Source of the DNA: Chryseobacterium turcicum
GTDB lineage: Bacteria; Bacteroidota; Bacteroidia; Flavobacteriales; Weeksellaceae
Assembly: GCF_021010565.1 (NCBI RefSeq)
Contig: NZ_JAJNAY010000001.1
Location: 1,840,001 to 1,904,000, forward strand
DNA: 64,000 nt
Direction: 5' to 3'
Part shown: one piece after another, positions 27,874-36,724 of the stretch
Layout of the letters: each line of letters starts with the position of its first letter
Position numbering within the stretch: the stretch's first letter is position 1
Made by a program: the position numbers and the translations under genes
The notes under the pieces: model-generated
The model's database searches: none
What the model saw: the letters and a program-made list of their open reading frames with translations, nothing else
What the model was told of the DNA's origin: nothing

Positions 27874-28932
27874 TTATTTCAATACATTATCATAAATTGT
27901 ATTCAACAGGTTTTGTCTCATCTTCGAGTCTCTTTTATTTAAAAGGATGACAATTCCCCAGTTTTTAGTTCTGTTGTAACAGATGATTGATGATTGTCCC
28001 ATAGAATCTCCGGATTTTAGATAAATGGTGTCTTGGTCTTCGGTGTTGATGTTTAAACCTAATCCCATTTCTCGTTTTGCATCTTTGTAATATATTTTTT
28101 CCATGATTAATGCAGCGTCAGATATTGAGTTTCCTTTATTTAAAAGGGCTTTTAGGTATTTAACCATGTCAGAAGTATTAGATTTTATTAATCCTGCAGG
28201 AGCCGTAACATTCCATAAGAAAAATTCTTGAGCGCCTCCTTCAGGATTGTAGCCTGTTGTAATATTTTTCACGTTGAAATCTTTGGTTAAAGTCTGGTTC
28301 ATTTTTGCAGACTTCAATATTTTTTCTTTGATGATGTCGTCATAACTTTTACCATATATTTTCTCCAGAATTTGCCCAAGCAAAGTAAAGTTGATGGTAG
28401 AATATCTGAATTTTCCATAATCGATTAAGTCTGTACAGCTGTTAATCATTGTTTCTAATGATTGTTCTGTAACGCTGCTTACGGGTTGTTGTGCATTAAC
28501 TTCAATTAACTTTTGAAAATCGACATCTGGTAAACCCGATTGATGTGATGCTAAATCAGATATTTTGATTTTATGTTGAAGGTTTTTCTGTAAAATATAT
28601 TGTTTTGGCAGATAGCTATCGATGTAGTCATCTACGTTCAGTTTCTTTTCAATAGCTGCTTGAGCAATCATATTTCCAGTTAATATTTTGGTAATAGAAG
28701 CAATTTCGAAAATCGAATTTTTATCGACATCTCTTGTGCTTTCCTTACTCAGTTTGCCATACGATGTGTAAAATTCTTTGTCATTATTAATGAAACCAAC
28801 GCTAATACCCACGTCAGGATTTTTTAGGTAATTGTCTTTAATAATTGAATCGATTTTTTTCGTGAAATCTTGTCCAAAAGTAAAGTTGCAGATTAATAAT
28901 GCTACGGCTAAAAAGGTGAATGAAGTTTTCAT
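27874..28932 (-). CDS. Serine hydrolase, beta-lactamase/penicillin-binding protein C family
   Basis: 352 residues with a signal peptide (about 1-20). The SxxK motif is SITK (Ser79, Lys82), preceded by IFEIASI as is usual for class C-like esterases and D-peptidases. The second motif is YST (Tyr177) where YxN is normal, so the asparagine is replaced. LASHQSGLPD and PAGLIKSNTSDMVKYLKALL are also family segments. Likely periplasmic; the substrate is unknown and beta-lactam resistance should not be assumed. Confidence 0.9.
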   Translation of the reverse strand: MKTSFTFLAVALLICNFTFGQDFTKKIDSIIKDNYLKNPDVGISVGFINNDKEFYTSYGKLSKESTRDVDKNSIFEIASITKILTGNMIAQAAIEKKLNVDDYIDSYLPKQYILQKNLQHKIKISDLASHQSGLPDVDFQKLIEVNAQQPVSSVTEQSLETMINSCTDLIDYGKFRYSTINFTLLGQILEKIYGKSYDDIIKEKILKSAKMNQTLTKDFNVKNITTGYNPEGGAQEFFLWNVTAPAGLIKSNTSDMVKYLKALLNKGNSISDAALIMEKIYYKDAKREMGLGLNINTEDQDTIYLKSGDSMGQSSIICYNRTKNWGIVILLNKRDSKMRQNLLNTIYDNVLK

Positions 28933-29197
28933 TGTATTGTTATTTAATGATTAATAATTATTTCGATACAAAGATGTGGAAGCGCTACATCTTATGCGAC
29001 CGAATAAAAACAATCAAACGCATTTGGATAGAAAAAGAGTAGGAGTATCTCAGAAATAGACGTACGACTTTTTGCAAGATATTGTATATGAGGGTTTTGT
29101 GATTGTTTTCTGAAAATTGTTTGATTTACAGATTTGATGAAACTCAAACATAAATAATGAAGATATGATACAACTTTTACATTCCCAATCTTTACTA
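28933..29197. other. Gap between two divergent genes
   Basis: This AT-rich noncoding stretch precedes the promoter of the exported PEP-synthase-like gene. The word CGATACAAAGATGTGG (about 28964) could belong to the minus-strand promoter of the serine hydrolase. I see no gene or clear repeat. Confidence 0.5.
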
Positions 29198-29228
29198 TTT
29201 GCTAGATTCAGGATATTCTCTACATTTG
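29198..29228 (+). promoter_or_regulatory. Promoter of the PEP-synthase-like gene
   Basis: TTTG (29198-29201), a 19-base spacer and TACATTTG (29221-29228) match the Bacteroidota consensus exactly, 19 bp before the start codon. Confidence 0.75.
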
Positions 29229-29247
29229 TTTTTGTAATCCACACAAT

Positions 29248-31131
29248 ATGAAAAATATTTTAGCATTCTTATTTCTCACTTTTTCAATTTTCGCATATTC
29301 GCAGGACAATTATGTTCATTCAATCACTAAAAAACAGCAGTTTCTAAATCTTGCTGGAAAACCGTTGACCGATAAGTTTACCAATATGAAATCGGTAAAA
29401 GTAGTTTACGATTACAATGCGAAAAAAATGTATTTCTTTAACAGTACAAAGTATACTTATCATTATGATTTTTGTGTGCAGGTTTTAGGCTATAATCATG
29501 AAAACGGAGATTTCAATAAAGAATCTTATAACCCAACCAATAAAAGAGCGTATCTTCTTGCCAATATCAATTATCTCGCAGATTCTGATGATTGGGTAAT
29601 GGAACTGGCTGCTTCAGACGAAATGAATGCAGGTCTTATCAATTTCTTTTTTAAGGAAGTTAATAAAAATGTGTTTTTCAAAGATAAACTGAAGTTTTAT
29701 CTGAATTCTCCACATGTAATAGGTTTGAATTCTAAGAATCAGCTGAAAATTCCAACGGTTTTCTCAGATTTTATTTTTAAAAGAATTACAGAACAGTCGA
29801 TTGAAAATACTTCTAGTATTGGCATTCTAAAGAAGTACGATTTGCAGAAAAAGGAAGATTTTAATCCTAAATCAGATGAGATTATTATCATCAATACCAC
29901 TCCGGAGTTTATTCCTACCGTAAAAGGAATTATCATTACAGAACTTCAAACACCTTTAAGTCATTTGGTTTTATTGGCAAAAAATAGAAATATTCCCGTG
30001 TATGTAGATACAAAAATTTGGGAAAAGGAATCTGTAAATAATCTTTTAGGGAAGAAAGTAGAATTAATTACCAAGGAAAATTCATATTCATTAAAGGCTT
30101 CACAAAAACCAATTTTGGCTAAAAAAGCATTGAAAGAAATTGTTCTAAAAAGAGATTTATCAGTAACAGATTTAGTCGATTTAGAAACGGTAACTCCTAT
30201 GAATATTGTTCATTCAATTGGTTCAAAAGCGACCAATCTCGGACTTTTAAAACAAATTCAGAAAGAAATGAAATCGTATAAAACTCCCGAATATGCTTTT
30301 GCTATTCCGTTTTATTATTTTGACCAGCATATTAAAGACAATCATTTTCAGGAGAAAATCAATGCATTGTATGCTATTCCGAAAGATTCTGTAAAGCTTC
30401 TTGATAGAGAACTTAAAGCTTTCAGAAAAACGGTCAAAAATTCAAAAGTAAATCCTGATTTGTTGAAAAAAATAGAAGAAAAGCTCAATGCACAGAATGA
30501 TTTTAAAAACTTCAGATTCCGTTCTTCTACGAATGCAGAAGATATGGAAGGTTTTAACGGAGCGGGATTGTACGATTCTAAAACCGCAATCATTGGAGAT
30601 GCTGATAAAACCATAGAAAAAGCAATTTTAGAAGTATGGTCGAGTTTCTGGAATTTCCGAGCTTTTCAGGAGCGTGATTTGTTTGGAATCAATCATGAAA
30701 GCTGTGCAATGGGTGTTTTGGTGCACCGTTCTTTTCCGGATGAAAAAGCTAACGGAGTTTTGGTGACAAGAAATCTTTACCGTAATCAATATGCCGGAAT
30801 TACCGTGAATGTTCAGTTAGGTGAAGAATCTGTTGTAAAGCCAGAACCGGGGGTGACTTGTGATGAATTTTACTGTCACAATTTCAATTACTTGGGTTCG
30901 CTTGTAGTCGATTATCGTTCTACTTCAAGTCTCAATAGCGGAAAACCGATTCTTACCGAAGCGGAAATCAAAAAGCTGTTTGATATTTCTCCCGTTTTAG
31001 AACGCAAAATGTATCTTCTTTGGCAGAAGCGTAAAATGGTGAAAAAAAGTTATCCTCTGGATATCGAATTTAAATATTTAGGGAACGAAAAGCAATTATA
31101 TATTAAGCAGGCAAGAGCTTATATGGATTGA
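29248..31131 (+). CDS. Exported protein with PEP-utilising mobile domain and PPDK-type ATP-grasp domain
   Basis: 627 residues beginning with a signal peptide (about 1-18, ending AYSQ). After a roughly 190-residue N-terminal region, a phosphohistidine-type swivelling domain appears at about 220-280, with the histidine in TPLSHLVLLAKNRNIPVY near residue 238. A PPDK/PEP-synthase ATP-grasp domain follows: SIGSKATNLGLL near residue 325 and FRFRSSTNAEDMEGFNGAG near 423-441. In PEP synthase the order is ATP-grasp first, then mobile domain, so the order here is permuted, and the PEP-binding barrel is absent. Export of an ATP-dependent phosphotransferase is unexpected. The function is unknown. Confidence 0.82.
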   Translation: MKNILAFLFLTFSIFAYSQDNYVHSITKKQQFLNLAGKPLTDKFTNMKSVKVVYDYNAKKMYFFNSTKYTYHYDFCVQVLGYNHENGDFNKESYNPTNKRAYLLANINYLADSDDWVMELAASDEMNAGLINFFFKEVNKNVFFKDKLKFYLNSPHVIGLNSKNQLKIPTVFSDFIFKRITEQSIENTSSIGILKKYDLQKKEDFNPKSDEIIIINTTPEFIPTVKGIIITELQTPLSHLVLLAKNRNIPVYVDTKIWEKESVNNLLGKKVELITKENSYSLKASQKPILAKKALKEIVLKRDLSVTDLVDLETVTPMNIVHSIGSKATNLGLLKQIQKEMKSYKTPEYAFAIPFYYFDQHIKDNHFQEKINALYAIPKDSVKLLDRELKAFRKTVKNSKVNPDLLKKIEEKLNAQNDFKNFRFRSSTNAEDMEGFNGAGLYDSKTAIIGDADKTIEKAILEVWSSFWNFRAFQERDLFGINHESCAMGVLVHRSFPDEKANGVLVTRNLYRNQYAGITVNVQLGEESVVKPEPGVTCDEFYCHNFNYLGSLVVDYRSTSSLNSGKPILTEAEIKKLFDISPVLERKMYLLWQKRKMVKKSYPLDIEFKYLGNEKQLYIKQARAYMD

Positions 31132-31135
31132 TTTT

Positions 31136-31489
31136 TTAAATATTTTCTTCTTTATTGATAACAAACCAGTCGTTCAAAACCAGTCCATTAAAATCTGTAT
31201 CAAGTTCATAATATCCAATTGGTATTAAATTGTCAAGCCAAATATGGTCGGTATCTTCGATATAAAGTCCAACTCTTGTTTTAATAATAGAACCTCCATA
31301 TCGTCTTTCAATTTGATATTCAAACCTGTCAAATATTTTTTTTATTTCATTTTTTTTTAACCCTTCTAAAAAGTTTTTGTCGTTTTCATTATCCTTGAGT
31401 ATATGTTCAAGGCTTTCAAACGCAGTTTTTGTTAAGTCTAGATTCTTACATCTTTCTGTCAATAACACTTCAAGCTGTTGGTCTGTCAT
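31136..31489 (-). CDS. Hypothetical protein
   Basis: 117 residues, no signal peptide, cytoplasmic. An N-terminal helical half (LLTERCKNLDLTKTAFESL) is followed by a beta-rich half (YGGSIIKTRVGLYIED). I recognise no family. It is convergent with the PEP-synthase-like gene, the two stop codons lying 4 bp apart, so no terminator separates them. Confidence 0.6.
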   Translation of the reverse strand: MTDQQLEVLLTERCKNLDLTKTAFESLEHILKDNENDKNFLEGLKKNEIKKIFDRFEYQIERRYGGSIIKTRVGLYIEDTDHIWLDNLIPIGYYELDTDFNGLVLNDWFVINKEENI

Positions 31490-31578
31490 AAAATTGGCGT
31501 TAAGTCGTAGATTCAGCTGATGTCACAGATGATTATATTCAGAATCTGCTTAATCTCCTAAATCTGCGAGAGATTTAA

Positions 31579-32136
31579 TTAATGCGAAAGTTTTAAAATC
31601 ACAATATTATCATTCAAATTAATACTTTTAATATTGTAGCTGAAGTTTTTTAGTTTTGTTTTTTCAGTTAAAACTCTTTTGCGCTCTGCTTCTTCTAACT
31701 GAAGAAAATCTAAAGAAGAGATAACTTCAATCGAATTCTTCTCTGAAACGATAGGCGATTTTTTTTCGAAATAATTTAAAACTAAATAAATAACCACAAT
31801 AGAAATGTTGATTCCTAAAAGAATTTCAAGATTTTTAATAGGCAAAAGTCCATCTAAGAGGGAAAGTGTGATGGAAACAAATAGAAAAACAATTGTCTGA
31901 ATGGTAAAAGTTTCGGTTCTGAAACGTAGAATAGAAAAGATGGCAAAAAGTCCAAAACCCACACCAAGGCTGTATTCTGCTTTCGTAAAAACGAGACACA
32001 TAAAAAAAGTACAGACGCTAATTAACCCTAAAAGAGGATGCAATCTGATATTTCTGTTTTTGTTTGAAAAATAATAAAGAGTGAAAATCGATATACAAAG
32101 TATCGCTAAACGTTCAAAAAGTTCCTGTAGTTCCAA
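31579..32136 (-). CDS. DUF4956 membrane protein
   Basis: 185 residues with four to five hydrophobic segments in the first 120 residues and a cytoplasmic C-terminal domain. The motif FAIFSILRFRTETF is diagnostic of DUF4956. Family members often neighbour VTC/CotH-type genes linked to polyphosphate or spore-coat-like phosphorylation, but none is here. The role is unknown. Confidence 0.85.
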   Translation of the reverse strand: MELQELFERLAILCISIFTLYYFSNKNRNIRLHPLLGLISVCTFFMCLVFTKAEYSLGVGFGLFAIFSILRFRTETFTIQTIVFLFVSITLSLLDGLLPIKNLEILLGINISIVVIYLVLNYFEKKSPIVSEKNSIEVISSLDFLQLEEAERKRVLTEKTKLKNFSYNIKSINLNDNIVILKLSH

Positions 32137-32201
32137 AATTGTGCTTTAATTTCTGACAAATATACAATTTAGAATGAATGTTTTTTAGAAAAAATGTAAT
32201 T

Positions 32202-32317
32202 CGTCAGTTCGAGTGTTTTTCCGTATCAAAGAGAAGGAAAAATGTATCGAGAACTTGGTGGTTTTGTAGTTAAGTTCTCGATACAAAATTCTTTCAGAAT
32301 TTCTATTCGAACTGACG
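32202..32317. repeat. Palindromic intergenic element
   Basis: Nested inverted repeats: CGTCAGTTCGA (32202-32212) with TCGAACTGACG (32307-32317), and inside them GTATCGAGAACTT (32244-32256) with AAGTTCTCGATAC (32272-32284), both perfect. The words GTATCGAGAAC and GTTCGAACTGACGAGG are, from memory, very common between genes of Flavobacteriia. Noncoding and probably a mobile or REP-like sequence. Confidence 0.8.
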
Positions 32318-32337
32318 AGGTATCTTTAAAAGAAAAA

Positions 32338-32368
32338 AGGAAACATAAATTGTAAGCTCATGTTTCCT
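32338..32368 (-). terminator. Terminator of the ATPase/vWA gene pair
   Basis: AGGAAACAT and ATGTTTCCT form a 9-bp stem. On the minus strand it is followed by TTTTTTC. Confidence 0.8.
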
Positions 32369-32389
32369 AAATATTTTTATTTAAATTGT

Positions 32390-33844
32390 TTAATTTCTAA
32401 ATAACTGTCTTACATCTGCAGAATCAAAAGTATAAGTTGCACTGTTTTCTGATTTGTCTAATTTTTTGCTAATGGTTAAAGCCCAAAGAACTAATTCTTT
32501 ACAAAAGTTTTTATCTTCCTCGTTTAATTCTGAAGTGTTTTCTTCCACAAGATTCGTTAAAGGAGTAACTTTATTCAGTTTTGTGTAAAATTCATCATCT
32601 GTATCGGCATAATTTAATTCCAATTGATTTTTGTTGAACCATTTGATTAAATCGGTGTATGGAGTTTTGATACCTTCTTTTTCCAGTTTAGAAATTCGTG
32701 GAAAAATACTTTCAAATTGTACCATTACGGCTTTATCAATTAAAATTTTCGCTACGTAATCTGCACCTTCCTGTTCGCCTTCGTAAACCAACTCAATTTT
32801 TCCGGTAATTGACGGAATAATCGACATAAAATCTAATAATCGGACGTATGTTTTTTCAGCTTCGGTTTCTATCAGACGTAGTTTTGCAGCAGCAACCAGA
32901 TTTTCCATGGCACTGATGGTTAATCTTGCACTTACGCCACTTTTTGCATCAACATATTCGCTGTCACGGGCTGCAAAAGCAACTTCTTCCAAAAGATTTT
33001 TAGCTAAATCAGGAATTTGTATTTGCGCTTTATCATTTTCAGAAATTAAAGCTTCCTGCTCGGTAATTTGTTTTGCCAATGCAATCGTTTTCGGATAATG
33101 CGTGAAAATCTGTGACCCGATTCTGTCTTTTAAAGGCGTAACGATACTTCCTCTGTTGGTGTAATCTTCAGGGTTTGCGGTAAACACAAACTGAATATCC
33201 AAAGGCATTCTCAACTGAAACCCACGAATCTGAATATCGCCTTCCTGCAAAATATTAAACAAAGAAACCTGAATTCTCGCTTGTAAATCAGGCAATTCAT
33301 TCAATACAAAAATCGAACGGTTAGCTCTTGGAATCATTCCATAATGCAAAACTCTTTCGTCAGAATAAGGTAATTTTAAAGTTGCTGCTTTAATAGGGTC
33401 AATATCTCCAATTAAATCCGCAACATTCACATCGGGCGTTGCTAGTTTTTCAAAAAATCTTTCTGAGCGGTGAATCCAGGAAATTGGAGTCTCATCACCG
33501 AGTTCTGCAATCAAATCTCTTGCATATTTTGAAATCGGTTGAAACGGACTGTCATTAATTTCAGAACCTTTTACAATCGGCATATATTCGTCTAAAAGAC
33601 TCACCATACTTCTTGCAATTCGAGTTTTCGCCTGTCCACGTAAACCTAAAAGATTGATATGGTGACCCGCCAAAATCGCTTTTTTTAGTTGCGGAATTAC
33701 AGTGTCTTCATAACCCCACAACCCTTCAAATACAGCTTCTTTTGCTTTAATTTTTGCAATTAAATTAGCCTGAATTTCCTGACTGATGGTTTTATCTGTA
33801 TATCCCGAATTTTTTAATTCTTTGAATGTTGTATCGTTTTTCAT
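32390..33844 (-). CDS. MoxR/magnesium-chelatase-like AAA+ ATPase
   Basis: 484 residues. Walker A is LLGLRGQAKTRIAR (about 63-76) and the Walker B region is FVLNELPDLQARIQ, with Asn where MoxR proteins usually have Asp. FVFTANPEDYTNRGSIVTPL is the sensor 1/arginine-finger region typical of MoxR and ChlI-like ATPases. The C-terminal third is helical. It is followed on the transcript side by no gene and preceded by a vWA protein gene. Such pairs act as chaperone-like activators of metal-enzyme or membrane complexes. The client is unknown. Confidence 0.86.
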   Translation of the reverse strand: MKNDTTFKELKNSGYTDKTISQEIQANLIAKIKAKEAVFEGLWGYEDTVIPQLKKAILAGHHINLLGLRGQAKTRIARSMVSLLDEYMPIVKGSEINDSPFQPISKYARDLIAELGDETPISWIHRSERFFEKLATPDVNVADLIGDIDPIKAATLKLPYSDERVLHYGMIPRANRSIFVLNELPDLQARIQVSLFNILQEGDIQIRGFQLRMPLDIQFVFTANPEDYTNRGSIVTPLKDRIGSQIFTHYPKTIALAKQITEQEALISENDKAQIQIPDLAKNLLEEVAFAARDSEYVDAKSGVSARLTISAMENLVAAAKLRLIETEAEKTYVRLLDFMSIIPSITGKIELVYEGEQEGADYVAKILIDKAVMVQFESIFPRISKLEKEGIKTPYTDLIKWFNKNQLELNYADTDDEFYTKLNKVTPLTNLVEENTSELNEEDKNFCKELVLWALTISKKLDKSENSATYTFDSADVRQLFRN

Positions 33845-33901
33845 TTTTGTAATGATAATTTTATTAATTGTCTTTTATCTATCAGTCTATTATCTTAAAG
33901 T

Positions 33902-35044
33902 CTAAATCCTTTTAATTCTATTCTTCTCATAATCCTCAAAAATCATCTGTCCCAAACCTGAAAGTCCGGTCAGAAATGCCTTTCCTTTATTTTGAGCGGT
34001 AAATGCATTCACAAACTGACGAAGATAAGGGTCTTGGGCAATCATAAAAGTTGTGATTGGGATTTTCAATTTTCTGGCTTGTGCCGCTTTATTGAGACAT
34101 TCGGTGACAATTTTCTGGTCAAGACCTACACTGTTCATATAATATTCACCGGTTGGAAGTTTCAGGCAACTTGGCTTTCCGTCGGTAATCATAAAAATCT
34201 GCTTGTTGGTATTTCTTTTTCTGCGAAGAATATCCATCGCCAATTCCAATCCAGCAACCGTATTCGTATGATAAGGTCCGACTTGTAGATAAGGCAAATC
34301 TTTAATTTTAATCGGCCACGCTTCATTTCCAAACACAATAATATCGATGGAATCTTTTGGATATTTTCGTTTAATTAATTCTACCAAAGCCATTGCTACT
34401 TTTTTAGCGGGCGTAATTCGGTCTTCGCCATACAAAATCATTGAGTGACTGATATCAATCATCAAAACCGTACTCATCTGAGCTTTGTGTTTGGTTTCCT
34501 CTACGATGAGGTCATCTTCGGTCATTCTAAGGTCAGAAATCCCGTTGTTGATTTGGGCGTTCTTCAGACTTTCGGTCATATTTACCGTTGATAAATCATC
34601 GCCATATTGGAAATTTCGGTTTTCGCCGTCGCGTTCATCGCCAACTCCTGATTTATTGGTTCTGTGATTTCCAATGCCGCTTTTTTTCAGCTTTCCGAAG
34701 ATTTGGTCTAAAGCATATTCACGGAGCGCTGCTTCCAGTTTTGCAGTCAGGATGTTTTTGCCTTTTCCCGTTCCAGAATTTCCATCTTCAGAATCATCTT
34801 CTTTTTTGATGTAGCCACGTTTTCTTAAGTCTTCTTCAAAATCTTCAAGCGTATATTCATCAGTGAAAATATCGTATTCTTTATCGAGCATATCGAGCCA
34901 CTCAAAAGCTTCCTCAATATCCCCTGAAGTATGCGTTAAAAGGTCTTTGAAGACATCGAAAACCCTGTCAAAATGCGAAATTTCTTCGGGAATATGTTTG
35001 CTGAAAGTAAAGCCTTGATGAAAATTAAAATCTTTATTTGTCAT
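33902..35044 (-). CDS. vWA-domain protein paired with the AAA+ ATPase
   Basis: 380 residues. An acidic helical N-terminal half contains a glycine-rich linker (DSEDGNSGTGKG). The von Willebrand A domain (about 190-370) has an intact MIDAS, with DISHS near residue 198 and ITDGKPS near 292. No signal peptide or membrane helix, so it is cytoplasmic. Cotranscription with the ATPase gene 57 bp downstream is likely. The pair matches the MoxR-vWA chaperone arrangement. Confidence 0.87.
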   Translation of the reverse strand: MTNKDFNFHQGFTFSKHIPEEISHFDRVFDVFKDLLTHTSGDIEEAFEWLDMLDKEYDIFTDEYTLEDFEEDLRKRGYIKKEDDSEDGNSGTGKGKNILTAKLEAALREYALDQIFGKLKKSGIGNHRTNKSGVGDERDGENRNFQYGDDLSTVNMTESLKNAQINNGISDLRMTEDDLIVEETKHKAQMSTVLMIDISHSMILYGEDRITPAKKVAMALVELIKRKYPKDSIDIIVFGNEAWPIKIKDLPYLQVGPYHTNTVAGLELAMDILRRKRNTNKQIFMITDGKPSCLKLPTGEYYMNSVGLDQKIVTECLNKAAQARKLKIPITTFMIAQDPYLRQFVNAFTAQNKGKAFLTGLSGLGQMIFEDYEKNRIKRI

Positions 35045-35193
35045 TAGGTTGTTCTACTGTTTTTAAAAACATACAAGTTAGGGACTTTTGTATAAACAGT
35101 ATACTTTTAAAAATAGAAAATGTGGATGATGATGATTGAAAACAAATGATAGGATGAAATGTATTCGGGAAATTTATTTTGGTTTCTTTTTAC

Positions 35194-35655
35194 TTAAATT
35201 GATAAGTTTAAATTTCCAATCATAGTCCGTTCAAAAAGACTGCTGGAGATTTGTCTGTCTAATTCTCTTTTGCTGTAATTTTCTTGTTTAACGAGCTTGA
35301 GGTAGAATTCTTTTTCTTGAATCGATTTACATCTTGAAAAAATAAGCAAATTATGAGTCCAGCTAATTTCTCTCACCACTGGTGAGAGTTTTTGAAAATC
35401 TTTGTAAGTTTCATAAAACTGTTTCATTCTCCAAAGATTTTTATCAGAAAAACCCTTGATTTCAGGCTCAGTCGTTTGGATAAATACCGCTAATTCTTTA
35501 ACGATTGATTGTCCCCACTCACTTTGTTCCATTTTTTTACTGATGTATTCTCCAATATTCCAATATAAATTAATGAGTTCTGCATTCACTGTTTTTATAG
35601 CGTTAGCTCTTGATATTTTGATGAGATTGATGATGTCAGTAAATCTTGTGTCCAT
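35194..35655 (-). pseudogene. DUF1016 (YhcG-like) N-terminal domain, probably truncated
   Basis: About 153 residues from the ATG at 35655 (a further start at 35679 is possible). LINLYWNIGEYISKKMEQ, GFSDKNLWRMKQFYE and LSWTHN-like EISWTHNLLIFSRCKS are the DUF1016 N-terminal domain. Full proteins run to about 340 residues with a C-terminal PD-(D/E)XK nuclease domain. Here the frame stops just after SSLFERTMIGNLNLS, where the family normally continues. The 150 bp downstream does not restore it, so this looks like a remnant, unless a stand-alone form exists. Confidence 0.7.
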
Positions 35656-35801
35656 TTTATTTAATACCAATAAGTTCAAATATACAACTATTTCAATTCG
35701 TCATAACATCTATTATTTTATCAATTCTAAAGATGGATTTTACGATTCATTCATTTTTATTACCAAGTCTAATTATTATCTTTGTCCCATTAAAATTCAA
35801 C

Positions 35802-36506
35802 ATGAAAGACTTAATGGGACGTGCAATCTGGGATTATTTTCACAATGAAAATCCTGAAGATTTGCAAACTGAAACTTCAATTTCCGAACTCGATGAGCTT
35901 CCGGTAGAGTATCTTTTCAGAGATTTTGAAGGGATGAATAAAATCGAAAAGAAAGCTTTGAAACTATCTCAAGGGAAAGTTTTAGATATAGGGGCAGGAG
36001 CGGGTTCCCATTCGTTATATCTTCAAAATGAAAGAAATTTAGACGTTACGGCTTTAGATATTTCCCCAAAATCAATTGAAGTTTGCCAATTGAGAGGAAT
36101 TAAAAAAGCAGTTACTCAGAATATGCTTGAATTTTCAGGTGAAACTTTTGATACGATTCTTTTATTAATGAACGGAACAGGAATTTTCCAGAGCTTGAAT
36201 GTGATTGATATTTATCTTAAAAAACTCTATTCTTTATTAAATAACAACGGACAAATATTAATTGACAGTACTGATATTCTATATATGTTTGACCAAGATG
36301 ATGACGGCGGAGTTTTAATTCCTGCCAATGGATATTATGGCGAGCTTGATTATGTCGTTCATTACAAAGGCGAATCTGAAGACCCTATCAAATGGCTGTA
36401 TCTTGATTTTAATACTTTAAAAAATGCTGCTGAAAATAACGGCTTTAAAATAGAAAAAGTTTTGCAAGACGAAGATTCTTATCTGGCAAAACTGACGAAG
36501 AAATAA
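35802..36506 (+). CDS. Class I SAM-dependent methyltransferase
   Basis: 234 residues from the ATG at 35802. An upstream frame to 35646 would add 52 hydrophobic residues unlike the family, so it was rejected. Motif I is VLDIGAGAGSHSLYL (about 57-71), then VTALDISPKS and the TILLLMNGTGIF region. C-terminal FNTLKNAAENNGFKIEKVL is typical of small-molecule methyltransferases. The substrate is unknown. The N-terminal segment MKDLMGRAIWDYFHNE is common to this Bacteroidota subgroup. Confidence 0.88.
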   Translation: MKDLMGRAIWDYFHNENPEDLQTETSISELDELPVEYLFRDFEGMNKIEKKALKLSQGKVLDIGAGAGSHSLYLQNERNLDVTALDISPKSIEVCQLRGIKKAVTQNMLEFSGETFDTILLLMNGTGIFQSLNVIDIYLKKLYSLLNNNGQILIDSTDILYMFDQDDDGGVLIPANGYYGELDYVVHYKGESEDPIKWLYLDFNTLKNAAENNGFKIEKVLQDEDSYLAKLTKK

Positions 36507-36550
36507 TTTGATTTTTTTAAATTATAAATCTTTATCTTTACCATAAATTG

Positions 36551-36582
36551 AAAGTCAATTCCGATAAGGTTTTGACTTTTTT
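36551..36582 (+). terminator. Terminator of the methyltransferase gene
   Basis: AAAGTCAA pairs with TTGACTTT, followed by TTTTATTTT. Confidence 0.8.
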
Positions 36583-36724
36583 ATTTTAGATTAAATCCAA
36601 ATTGTATTTTTAAATAATTGATTTGTAGTTAATTATATTATTGTTTTTGTCAAAAATAAAGAAAGGAACTTTCCACGGAATCATTTTTGTATTTATAATG
36701 ATAATCACACTAAAATATACAATT

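Noticed and set aside
27874-28932. Acquired beta-lactamase resistance gene
   Set aside because: Motifs fit a general serine hydrolase with an altered YxN, and there is no mobile context.
35646-35801. Hydrophobic leader of the methyltransferase
   Set aside because: The 52 extra residues are antisense to the DUF1016 gene, and the family begins at the ATG at 35802.
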